This document shows positions 1 through 7,540 of a stretch of DNA of 64,000 nucleotides, in pieces. Positions within the stretch are counted from its first letter, which is position 1, and each line of letters starts with the position of its first letter. Location of the stretch: NCBI RefSeq assembly GCF_024802625.1, contig NZ_CP103371.1, positions 1,550,001 through 1,614,000 on the forward strand. The letters are read 5' to 3'. Below the pieces are notes generated by a model. That model was not told where the DNA came from and searched no databases. It worked only from the letters and a program-made list of their open reading frames with translations. The position numbers were made by a program, and so were the translations under genes. The DNA comes from Massilia sp. H6. GTDB lineage: Bacteria > Pseudomonadota > Gammaproteobacteria > Burkholderiales > Burkholderiaceae_D.

Positions 1-1425
1 TTTCCCGGTTGCCGCTACTGGCGCGAGCGGCGCGGCGCGGATGCGCTGGCGCGCCAGTTTCTCGAACGACCAGGTCAGGAGCACGGCCGCCACCGTCAAG
101 GCCACGACCAGGCCGATCCAAAAACCAGTGGCTTCCATTGGCGCGCTCGGGGCCCACGCAAACCATGCCGGCGCCAGACCCAGGATATAGCCGAGCGGCA
201 GCGATATGCCCCAGAAGGCGACCAGCTGGATGAGCATCGGCGGGCGTGTCACCTGGTAGCCGCGAATGGCCGAGGCGGTTGCGACCTGGACCGCATCGGA
301 GAGCTGGAACAGCGCCGCGAACAGCAGCAGGTGGGCACAGGCGGCCTGCACCGCCGGGTCGGAGGTATAGGCGGCCGCAATCTCCCAGCGGAACACGGCG
401 ATGCACAGCGCCGACAGCGCGCCGAACGCGACCGACATCCCGATCCCGACCCAACCGGCAAAGCGCGCGCGCTCGGGCTGGCCTTCGCCCATCGCCTGGC
501 CGACGCGCGTCATCATGCCGATCGATAGGCTCAGCGGCACCATGAACATCAGCGAGGCGAAGTTCAGCGCAATCTGGTGGGACGACACTGCCACCACGCC
601 GAAACGCGCCACCAGCAGGCTGATGAGTCCAAAAGCGCTGACTTCGGCGAAATAGGTAACGCCGATCGGCAGGCCGATGCGCAGCATCTGGCCGATCGCG
701 CGCCAGTCCGGGCCTTCCCAGCCGGTGAAAGGCGTGGTCATGCGGTAGACCGGCGACGCGCGAATCCAGAACACCATCGCGGCGAGCATCAGCCACATGC
801 CCACCGCCGTCGATACCGCGCAGCCGACCGCGCCCAGCGCCGGGAAGCCCCAATTGCCGTACACCAGCAGCCAGTTCGAGCCCACGTTGAACAGCAGGCC
901 GAAGATCGCGATCCACATGATGGGGATGGTCTGGTTGATGCTGGTGGTATAGCCATACAGGGCCCGGAAGCAGGCAAAGGCCGGCATGCCGAGGCTGATC
1001 ACGTGCAGGAACAGCGCCGCCCGGTCGGCAACCGGCTGGTCCAGCCCGACATGGTCGAACAGCAAGGTACACACATTCGCGAACAGGCAGGCCACCAGGC
1101 CCACGAGCACGCCCTTCCACAGGGACTGGCGCACCGAATGCGGAATCTGGTCGAAGCGTGCCGCGCCGATCTCGTGCGCCACGACGGTGTTAATCGCCAT
1201 CATCGTGCCCATCACGGTGACCAGCACGATGGTCCATACCGAGGTGCCGAGCGACACCGCGGCCAGCTCTTCGGCGCTGACATGCCCGGTCATGGCCACA
1301 TCGGCCACCCCCATGCCCACGGTGGCCAGCTGACCCACCAGCATGGGCCAGGTCAGGCGCCAGAGCGTGGCAATTTCGGTGCGGACTGGCGAGGTGGCCG
1401 TGGCGGCGGAGGTGGCGGTGGACAT
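1..1425 (-). CDS. MATE family multidrug efflux transporter (3' end beyond window)
   Basis: Read on the minus strand from ATG 1425, this frame is open to the window edge (475 codons), so the C-terminal end is missing. The translation starts MSTATSAATATSPVRTE and continues with the hydrophobic repeats of a 12-helix MATE exporter. Typical stretches are LTWPMLVGQLATVGMGVADV near the N-terminus and VARFGVVAVSSHQIALNFAS in the second half. The family exports cationic drugs in exchange for Na+ or H+ across the inner membrane; the substrate cannot be told from sequence. An IS5-family element is inserted 43 bp upstream of the start, so the native promoter may have been displaced. The long plus-strand frames over this gene are shadows. 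Confidence 0.9.
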   Translation of the reverse strand, partial: MSTATSAATATSPVRTEIATLWRLTWPMLVGQLATVGMGVADVAMTGHVSAEELAAVSLGTSVWTIVLVTVMGTMMAINTVVAHEIGAARFDQIPHSVRQSLWKGVLVGLVACLFANVCTLLFDHVGLDQPVADRAALFLHVISLGMPAFACFRALYGYTTSINQTIPIMWIAIFGLLFNVGSNWLLVYGNWGFPALGAVGCAVSTAVGMWLMLAAMVFWIRASPVYRMTTPFTGWEGPDWRAIGQMLRIGLPIGVTYFAEVSAFGLISLLVARFGVVAVSSHQIALNFASLMFMVPLSLSIGMMTRVGQAMGEGQPERARFAGWVGIGMSVAFGALSALCIAVFRWEIAAAYTSDPAVQAACAHLLLFAALFQLSDAVQVATASAIRGYQVTRPPMLIQLVAFWGISLPLGYILGLAPAWFAWAPSAPMEATGFWIGLVVALTVAAVLLTWSFEKLARQRIRAAPLAPVAATGK

Positions 1426-1468
1426 GGGCAGGCGACAGATAGGAACAGCCCGCCATTTTACTGACTAA

Positions 1469-1485
1469 GAGCGCCTAACAAAACC
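1469..1485 (+). repeat. Left terminal inverted repeat of the IS5-family element
   Basis: GAGCGCCTAACAAAACC, identical to the complement of 5524-5540. The preceding TAA (1466-1468) matches the TAA after the right end. With a 1-bp gap the similarity extends inward (CTCT follows on both sides). Confidence 0.9.
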
Positions 1486-1541
1486 CTCTAGTTGCTCAGC
1501 AGGCAACAGCCGAGTACACTGAGCCGTGCCAACCGTCCGCT

Positions 1542-2006
1542 TTCGGCCAGAAGCGGTCATAGCCAGAAATTTAAACGACGTTCTCAACTCGTCCCCATGA
1601 AATTGATCGATGCGATTTTCCTGTCGGCTCAGATGCCAGAAGACTCTGTCATATGCGCACGGGCGCCATTTCACCAGAGCAGTGAAGCAATGATCGTTCA
1701 GTTCGCGGACGACTTTTCGATTCCGCCGCACGTAACGCAGGAAGGCTATGCCTATTTCCTTGAGACGGACGGCGTGACAGAACTGCTTGAAATGATCAGC
1801 CAAAAGCGCAGCTCTAGAGAAACAAAGGCTGAATTTGTCTGCTACTACGCTTCATGGGATGCGTACCCGGCGTTTTACAACGATCTAGAAGACGCAGCCA
1901 CGCCGACTGAATAACCGCTTCGGGTCGATTCCGGTCGGTCGTGACCGTCCGTTACTTTTCCAGCCTGACATAGTGCTATGCTGAACCGAACGGCCGGGTT
2001 CGGCCA
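1542..2006 (+). repeat. 465-bp perfect direct repeat, copy 1
   Basis: Read base by base, this segment is identical to 3886-4350 (offset 2344). It contains a complete 105-codon gene plus about 55 bp upstream and 92 bp downstream. Both borders fall in a recurring motif related to CGGCCAGAAGCGG and GCGGACG. This suggests that exchange between such motifs moved the gene as a cassette. Confidence 0.95.
1597..1914 (+). CDS. Hypothetical 105-aa protein, duplicated passenger gene (copy 1)
   Basis: The protein begins MKLIDAIFLSAQMPEDS and ends DAATPTE. It has no signal peptide or membrane segment and is acidic. I do not recognise the family. It has the general look of small cargo or immunity-type proteins, but that is only an impression. 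ATG 1597 is preferred to the further upstream start at 1492 because the second copy has different DNA upstream of its own repeat border, so only the 105-codon frame is shared. The identical copy lies at 3941-4258. Both sit inside the IS5-family element. Confidence 0.6.
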   Translation: MKLIDAIFLSAQMPEDSVICARAPFHQSSEAMIVQFADDFSIPPHVTQEGYAYFLETDGVTELLEMISQKRSSRETKAEFVCYYASWDAYPAFYNDLEDAATPTE

Positions 2007-2142
2007 CAAGCGGACGTTTAAAGTTAACACCAGCGGGTAGATAGCAACTACCTTGACGCTGCTGCATACCTCGTAGCAAGCATGGTGATAAGATTGCAAA
2101 TTATCCGCAGCAGCCTGCTTCGGTTCCAACTGAGACTGCCTC

Positions 2143-2946
2143 GTGGATGCACAGCTCCTCCTAATCTGTTTTCTTACGTTTGTGATCCACCTCATAGGTA
2201 CCCTTGCATATTCGGTCCGGATTGCAGGGGTGCGTACGAGACGGATCGCTGTCTCTTTTGCCCTGTTCAGCATCCTGGTTCTTGTCTCACGAACCTCAAA
2301 TTCTTTCCTTGGTCCTTTTTTGGCAAAGCGAGTGGAGACCAATCTCGATAGCGTGACGCACGGTGTGCTTCTCGACGATTTCCGTTGGCTCCTTGTTTCC
2401 GCCAGCCTTGCAACCATTGCAGGCGCATTTCTGATCCCAACATTTCAGCGAGTGTTTTGCCGCGCGGTGCTGCATTTTCAGGTCCACCGTTCTGTCCCCA
2501 AGCTGATCCTGCACGGGTTCTTTAAAGGCGGGCTGTCATACGTGAAGGATGTCGCCAGCGTCCCAGCTGCAAAGAACATGACCGACATTCGTTCAGGCCA
2601 CGGCGTATCGATCAGGATCACCATACTCAACGTTGTGGCGACCGGGCTCTGGACTGTCGGCGTTTTCGCCTCGCTCTATGCAGGCGTCCTCGATCCTTCG
2701 GTGAGGGTAACGTCGAGTACCCTGTCTTCAATCATTAATGGCGGCGCAACGATTATGATGGCCATATTTATCGATCCCCATATGTCCGGGATGACTGACG
2801 ACGTACTTGAAGGCAAAGTTACAGAGTCCCAGTTCAGGAAAGCGATCGTCTGGCTGGTTGGAAGTCGCCTGGCGGGGACAGTCCTCGCGCAAGCCTTGTT
2901 GGTGCCTGGCGCTCTGCTAATCGCTTGGGTAGCACGTGTCATTTGA
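2143..2946 (+). CDS. amj: Amj-type lipid II flippase family protein (DUF2837), IS passenger
   Basis: This 267-aa membrane protein starts at GTG 2143 and has about six hydrophobic segments. The N-terminal run HLIGTLAYSVRIAGVRTRRI, followed by LVSRTSNSFLGPFLAKRVE, and the later block IDPHMSGMTDDVLEGKV are characteristic of the DUF2837/Amj family as I know it. Amj of Bacillus subtilis is an alternate lipid II flippase that can replace MurJ in peptidoglycan synthesis. The activity of this protein is inferred from family only. It is unusual to find such a gene as passenger of an insertion sequence. No strong Shine-Dalgarno is seen, so the start could be a later codon. Confidence 0.75.
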   Translation: MDAQLLLICFLTFVIHLIGTLAYSVRIAGVRTRRIAVSFALFSILVLVSRTSNSFLGPFLAKRVETNLDSVTHGVLLDDFRWLLVSASLATIAGAFLIPTFQRVFCRAVLHFQVHRSVPKLILHGFFKGGLSYVKDVASVPAAKNMTDIRSGHGVSIRITILNVVATGLWTVGVFASLYAGVLDPSVRVTSSTLSSIINGGATIMMAIFIDPHMSGMTDDVLEGKVTESQFRKAIVWLVGSRLAGTVLAQALLVPGALLIAWVARVI

Positions 2947-3010
2947 ACGAAGGTCTGCAATCGGCCAGAAGCAGACTATCTTTTGTGTAAAAATTTTACC
3001 TGGAGCGTAG

Positions 3011-3808
3011 ATGGCTGATTCTTGGGACCCTGATATCGCAGCGTTAAATCTCACTCACGTCGAGAAAAATGGCTTGCAAGTTTTCCGCAACTACACCTTG
3101 GCTTTCGAAAAGAGCGCAGCCGAGCGATTCGTCAGTAAATCTAATAGAACTTACTACGACACGTCAAAGCTCAACGGGATACTTAGCCTGATTGTCGTTG
3201 AGGACGTTAGGTTTCTCCCTGTAATTGCATGCTCATTCTCCGACGAACAGCTTGAAGAAATGTTCAAAAGAGAAATCCCTTGCGGAGTCCCCGGCGGTCG
3301 ATCTTCCATGCTTTCTGGATACGGTAGTTTGTCGCGGTTTTCTCAGCGGATACAGGTCGCATATGCGTTCAACTGGATCAGTGCTGACATTCTTGAAGAA
3401 CTCGACAGACTTCGAAAAATTCGCAATGACACGTCTCACTCTTGGGACATAAATTCTGTCCGCGGCAAATTGGACTTGCTTATTGATGGCCGCATGACGA
3501 AAATAGAAGAGCAATTGGGCGATGGCATCAAACTGCCCGAACGGTTCTGGAATCATCTGCCGAAAGAAGCTATTTTTAGGGTCCGTCTAATTTGGCTACT
3601 CGGTCGGTGCTTTTATGAGTCGCACCTATATGCTGCGGCAATAAAACTCCGCCTGAATCCGAAATTGGCACTGTATGGAGAAGAAAAGACCAATTTACTG
3701 GCTGGTGTCGCTGCTAAGTGTTTAGAAGCGACTAAGGAAGTTATTTCAGCAACGCAGACGAACATTGCGCTCAACCCGGCCGCGCCGGCCCGTAGCACAC
3801 CGGTTTAG
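3011..3808 (+). CDS. MltR/HEPN-like hypothetical protein, IS passenger
   Basis: This 265-aa soluble protein contains SRFSQRIQVAYAFNWIS at about 108-124 followed by LDRLRKIRNDTSH at 131-143. That pattern resembles the mannitol-repressor (MltR) family and the wider HEPN fold, in which an RNxxxH signature (here R138, N139, H143) can mark a ribonuclease site. The start ATG follows ACCTGGAGCGTAG, giving an acceptable ribosome site. No antitoxin-like partner is evident next to it. The C-terminal ~20 residues are Ala/Pro rich and end close to the duplicated segment, so the 3' end may have been reshaped by recombination. Confidence 0.55.
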   Translation: MADSWDPDIAALNLTHVEKNGLQVFRNYTLAFEKSAAERFVSKSNRTYYDTSKLNGILSLIVVEDVRFLPVIACSFSDEQLEEMFKREIPCGVPGGRSSMLSGYGSLSRFSQRIQVAYAFNWISADILEELDRLRKIRNDTSHSWDINSVRGKLDLLIDGRMTKIEEQLGDGIKLPERFWNHLPKEAIFRVRLIWLLGRCFYESHLYAAAIKLRLNPKLALYGEEKTNLLAGVAAKCLEATKEVISATQTNIALNPAAPARSTPV

Positions 3809-3885
3809 CGGGAAGATTGAGTCGACTGCCCAGCAATTCCCACAGTCCGCTTTGGGTCGTTAGCGGACGCTACAATAGGTCCGCA

Positions 3886-4350
3886 TTCGGCCAGAAGCGG
3901 TCATAGCCAGAAATTTAAACGACGTTCTCAACTCGTCCCCATGAAATTGATCGATGCGATTTTCCTGTCGGCTCAGATGCCAGAAGACTCTGTCATATGC
4001 GCACGGGCGCCATTTCACCAGAGCAGTGAAGCAATGATCGTTCAGTTCGCGGACGACTTTTCGATTCCGCCGCACGTAACGCAGGAAGGCTATGCCTATT
4101 TCCTTGAGACGGACGGCGTGACAGAACTGCTTGAAATGATCAGCCAAAAGCGCAGCTCTAGAGAAACAAAGGCTGAATTTGTCTGCTACTACGCTTCATG
4201 GGATGCGTACCCGGCGTTTTACAACGATCTAGAAGACGCAGCCACGCCGACTGAATAACCGCTTCGGGTCGATTCCGGTCGGTCGTGACCGTCCGTTACT
4301 TTTCCAGCCTGACATAGTGCTATGCTGAACCGAACGGCCGGGTTCGGCCA
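3886..4350 (+). repeat. 465-bp perfect direct repeat, copy 2
   Basis: Identical to 1542-2006. Lack of any difference in 465 bp implies recent duplication or ongoing gene conversion inside the IS5-family element. Confidence 0.95.
3941..4258 (+). CDS. Hypothetical 105-aa protein, duplicated passenger gene (copy 2)
   Basis: DNA and protein are identical to 1597-1914; see that entry for the description. This copy follows the MltR/HEPN-like gene, whereas copy 1 precedes the Amj gene, so the duplication brackets those two passengers. Confidence 0.6.
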   Translation: MKLIDAIFLSAQMPEDSVICARAPFHQSSEAMIVQFADDFSIPPHVTQEGYAYFLETDGVTELLEMISQKRSSRETKAEFVCYYASWDAYPAFYNDLEDAATPTE

Positions 4351-4450
4351 TGAGCGGACGGTCAGGGCAACGGTCGATTCCGAATTGCGTTGCTAACTTA
4401 AGCATGCCGTCATCGGTTATATTCGACGCAACTACTATCTGGAGTTCATC

Positions 4451-4618
4451 GTGTCTACATACATACCAGCTTTGATTTGGGTGCTCTCTGGAGTGGCTTG
4501 CCACCTGATCGCTAAACGACGCCTTCTGAAAAGAACTGTTTTAAGGGACATCACGGTCGCTCTGACAGGTCCGTTTGCTATTCCATGGGTTCTCATCGCA
4601 AAGCCCGAAAAAGTCTAG
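4451..4618 (+). CDS. Small membrane protein, 55 aa, IS passenger
   Basis: A GTG start at 4451 follows GGAG six bases upstream and opens a 56-codon frame ending TAG 4616-4618. The product has two hydrophobic stretches (YIPALIWVLSGVACHLIA and ITVALTGPFAIPWVLIA) separated by a basic turn (KRRLLKRTVLR). This looks like a genuine two-helix inner-membrane protein. No function is recognised. It is too short and starts with GTG, so simple gene finders may omit it. Confidence 0.55.
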   Translation: MSTYIPALIWVLSGVACHLIAKRRLLKRTVLRDITVALTGPFAIPWVLIAKPEKV

Positions 4619-4730
4619 CAGGCGCCAGCTCTAGGCTTGAGCTGGACGTCTGCAATGGGTCGATAGCGGACGTACGCTGGTCCAGTCAGGGGACTAATAT
4701 GGCGTCCGTATTCGTAGACGAACTGATGCC

Positions 4731-5534
4731 ATGGCCCGTGCACTTCTTCCCGAAGACCTATGGTCCCTTATAGCAGCTCATCTTCCAACCGATCGCCCAT
4801 CGCCGAAAGGCGGCCGCCCGCGCATCGATGATCGCGCGGCCCTGACCGGAATCCTGTTTGTTCTCAAGACTGGAATACCGTGGGAGTACCTGCCGCGCGA
4901 ACTCGGCTGCGGCAGTGGCAAGAAATACTGGCGTCGACTTCACGAATAGATGCGAGCCGGCGTTTGGCAGCGCGTCCACGAGGCGATTCTTCGACGGCTG
5001 CGAGAGCACGACCAGATCATGTGGGAGCGAGCTTGCGTTGACGCTGCAAGCTTACCGGCACCTGCTGGAGGCGAGGACACGGGCCGAAACCCAACCGATC
5101 GCGGCAAACTCGGCTGCAAACACCATTTGCTGGTGGATGAGCGTGGGCTTCCCCTAGTGGCCCAGATCTCGGGCGCGCAGGTGCACGACTCTCGATTCCT
5201 CATCCGGTTGGTAGAGTCGATCCCAGCAGTGAAAGGGTGGTCTGGCCGTGCCCGCAAACGTCCAGGCAAGTTGCATGCTGACCGAGCGTACGCTTCGAGA
5301 GCCCATCGGGCTTGGCTGCGCAGTCGGGGCATCGGCGCTCGTATTGCGCGCTACGGTGTAGAGTCGCGCGAAAGGCTTGGACGATGGCGTTGGGTCGTCG
5401 AGCGAACGTTGGGTTGGCTACACCGCTTCCGCAGATTGCGCATCCGGTACGAGCGGCGAGCAGACATCCATCAGGCATTCCTGTCGCTTGCTTGCTCGCT
5501 CATCTGTTGGCGGTTTGTCGAGAGGTTTTGTTAG
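4731..5534 (+). pseudogene. IS5-family transposase interrupted by an in-frame amber codon
   Basis: Two adjacent frames in the same phase, 4731-4949 (72 aa) and 4950-5534 (194 aa), together give a full-length IS5/IS427-type transposase. The first part has the N-terminal LWSLIAAHLP...GGRPRIDDRAALTGILF block. The second has the DDE parts: Asp in ACVDAASLPAP, PTDRGKLGCKHHLLVD, Asp in LHADRAYAS, and Glu in RWVVERTLGWLHRFRRL. The break is TAG at 4947-4949, between RRLHE and MRAGVWQ, where family members commonly have Trp; a TGG to TAG change would explain it. No frameshift is present. The DDE residues are intact, so reversion or suppression would restore the protein. Confidence 0.85.
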
Positions 5535-5540
5535 GCGCTC
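5524..5540 (-). repeat. Right terminal inverted repeat of the IS5-family element
   Basis: The complement reads GAGCGCCTAACAAAACC, a perfect match to 1469-1485. It overlaps the last codons of the transposase, as is usual in this family. TAA at 5541-5543 is the second target-site copy. Confidence 0.9.
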
Positions 5541-5668
5541 TAAATCACAAGACGCGCGGTTGGGTCCTGCCCACTGTGCAGAATTGTTTGCTTAGGTGTT
5601 TTTGCGCGTACGCAAGATCCTGGGCGCAAACTTGCACGACCTTAACCCTGTCTCGACAGGAGGGCGCC
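5541..5668 (+). other. Intergenic stretch between IS5 right end and tssF
   Basis: These 128 bp contain the second TAA target copy and the tssF ribosome-binding site (CAGGAGGG, 5658-5665). No clear -35/-10 pair was identified. Genes that would normally precede tssF in a T6SS cluster are absent. Confidence 0.5.
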
Positions 5669-7540
5669 ATGGAAGAACTGCTGCCGTATTACGAGCGTGA
5701 ACTGGTCTACCTGAACACGGTAGGCCGTGAGCTGGCGAGCCAGTACCCGCGCCTGGCAGGCGAGCTGGGCATGGGTGCGGAAGGCAGCGAAGACCCGCAC
5801 ATCCGCCGCCTGATCCAGGCCTGCGCGTTGCTCAATGCACGCACGTCGAAAAAGCTCGACGACGACTATCCCGAGTTCACCGAAGCCCTGCTTGGCAGCC
5901 TGTATCCCTTTTTCTTGCAAGGCATACCCTCTTGCGCGATCGCGCGGATCGGCGCGGCGCCCGGACTGCAAGCATCGTCCAGGGCAGAAGGCATACAGGT
6001 CGTGCCACGTGGCACCGAGATGAGCGCCCTGCACGGCAAGGGCACGGCCTGCCGCTTCCGCACCGCCAGCCCGGTCACGCTGGCGCCGCTGAGCGTGGCC
6101 AGTGCGCGCTACCAGCCGGTGGTGCATGCGCCGGCCAATGTCCGGCTGCCGGCGCGGGCCACCGGCGAGGTGGCGCTGACGATCGAAAGCGCGGCGCCAA
6201 TCCGGCTGCTGCACCAGCTTGGCGTGCCGCGCGTGCGCCTGTATCTCGATGCCGACCCGCTGCTGGCCGCCGCGCTGCTCGACACCCTGTTCATGCGGGT
6301 CGGCGCCAGCTATCTTGAAGCGCAAGACAGCGGCGCCTGGCGCCAGCTAGAACGCATGCCACTGGCCCTGGGCGGCTTTGGCGACGACGACGCGCTGGTG
6401 CTGCTACGCCAGGGCGAGCATGGCGCCTACCGGCTGTTGAGCGAGTACTTCGCGTTTCCCGAAAAATTTCATTTCATCGATATCGACCTGGCCAAGGTGG
6501 CGCCGCTGCTGCCGCCAGCGGCGCACCGGTTCACCCTGCACCTGGTCGCGAACGGGCTGCACACCGGCCCCCACGCCGACAGCAGCGCCGCGCGACTGCT
6601 GGGCACGCTCTCGGCAGCGCACCTGCTGCCCGGCTGCACGCCGGTGGTCAACTTGTTCCAGCTGGCGGCCATGCCGGTGCGCATTACGCACCGGACCAGC
6701 ATGTATGACGTCGTTCCGGGGCGCCACGAAGAAGACGTGGAGGTCTACAGCATCGATGCGGTCAACGTACTGCGCCTGACACCGGCCGCCGGGCAGGGCA
6801 TGGGGCAGGCGGTGGCGCAGTCGATTCCGTACCGGCCGTACTACGGCTTGCGCCATGGCGAAGGCGGCGAATTGCGCCAGCGCTACTGGTTCGCCCGCCG
6901 CGACGACCGCGGCCTGCACCGCCACCGCATGAAAATCGGCTTTACCGATGCCGGCTTTTCGCTGGCGGCGGACGAGCAATGCATCGCCTCGATCGAGCTT
7001 ACCTGCAGCAACGGACTGCATGCGATCACCACCGGGGTGGGCGCACCCGGCGGCGACCTGATGAGCGAGACGGCGACCAGCGGGCTGCCGATCCACCTGC
7101 TGCGCAAGCCGACACCGCCGTACCGGTTTCCCGCGGCCGGTGGCGCCCACTGGCGCCTGGTGGCGCAGCTCGCGCTCAACCACCGTTCGCTGGGCGAGCT
7201 CGACGCCTTGCGCGAGGTGCTGACCCTGTACGACGTGGCGCGCTCGGCGGCGACCCAGCGCCAGATCGCCGGCATCACCGCCGTGCAGGCGCTGCCGTCC
7301 ACGGCCTGGATCCGCAACAAGATCGGCGCCACGCTGGTGCACGGCACGGAAGTGCGCATCACGATCGATGAAGACGCCTTTGCCGGCTCCAGCCTGATGG
7401 TGTTCGCCGAAGTGTTGAGCCGCTTCTTCGGCCTGTATGTACACATCAACAGCTTCACGCGCCTGAGCGTACGCTCGTCCCAATCCGGCAGGGAGCTTCT
7501 GCGATGCGAACCACGCAGCGGCAGCCTGGCGCTGGTGTGA
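5669..7540 (+). CDS. tssF: Type VI secretion baseplate subunit TssF (VasA/ImpG family)
   Basis: The 623-aa product begins MEELLPYYERELVYLNTVGRELASQYPRLAGEL-type sequence, the hallmark of TssF, and carries EDPHIRRLIQA and LDDDYPEFTEALL soon after. In the T6SS baseplate two TssF subunits with one TssG form the wedge that connects the VgrG hub to the sheath. I chose ATG 5669 because CAGGAGGG lies just upstream and the family consensus starts there; the frame is open further upstream only by chance. The gene overlaps tssG by 37 bp. No other structural tss genes are in the window. Confidence 0.93.
   Translation: MEELLPYYERELVYLNTVGRELASQYPRLAGELGMGAEGSEDPHIRRLIQACALLNARTSKKLDDDYPEFTEALLGSLYPFFLQGIPSCAIARIGAAPGLQASSRAEGIQVVPRGTEMSALHGKGTACRFRTASPVTLAPLSVASARYQPVVHAPANVRLPARATGEVALTIESAAPIRLLHQLGVPRVRLYLDADPLLAAALLDTLFMRVGASYLEAQDSGAWRQLERMPLALGGFGDDDALVLLRQGEHGAYRLLSEYFAFPEKFHFIDIDLAKVAPLLPPAAHRFTLHLVANGLHTGPHADSSAARLLGTLSAAHLLPGCTPVVNLFQLAAMPVRITHRTSMYDVVPGRHEEDVEVYSIDAVNVLRLTPAAGQGMGQAVAQSIPYRPYYGLRHGEGGELRQRYWFARRDDRGLHRHRMKIGFTDAGFSLAADEQCIASIELTCSNGLHAITTGVGAPGGDLMSETATSGLPIHLLRKPTPPYRFPAAGGAHWRLVAQLALNHRSLGELDALREVLTLYDVARSAATQRQIAGITAVQALPSTAWIRNKIGATLVHGTEVRITIDEDAFAGSSLMVFAEVLSRFFGLYVHINSFTRLSVRSSQSGRELLRCEPRSGSLALV

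Larger units (their letters stand above)
1469..5540 (+). mobile_element. IS5-family element with passenger genes (transporter IS), 4.07 kb
   Basis: The ends are perfect 17-bp inverted repeats: GAGCGCCTAACAAAACC at 1469-1485 and its complement at 5524-5540. The trinucleotide TAA flanks both (1466-1468 and 5541-5543), a 3-bp target duplication of the TNA kind known for IS5-family subgroups. The transposase (4731-5534) lies against the right end. An IS5-type element is normally about 0.85-1.2 kb, but here 3.2 kb of unrelated genes separate the left end from the transposase. No second left terminus is visible just before the transposase. The simplest reading is an IS that carries passenger genes and inserted as one unit between the MATE gene and tssF. 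Confidence 0.85.

Noticed and set aside
577..1464. 295-aa plus-strand frame over the MATE gene
   Set aside because: His/Arg/Gly-rich shadow of a transporter coded on the minus strand.
1469..5540. Integron cassette array (the element ends contain GCCTAAC and GTTAGGC, like attC core sites)
   Set aside because: The heptamers are part of longer perfect 17-bp IS ends with a target duplication. No integron integrase or paired attC simple sites bound the individual genes.
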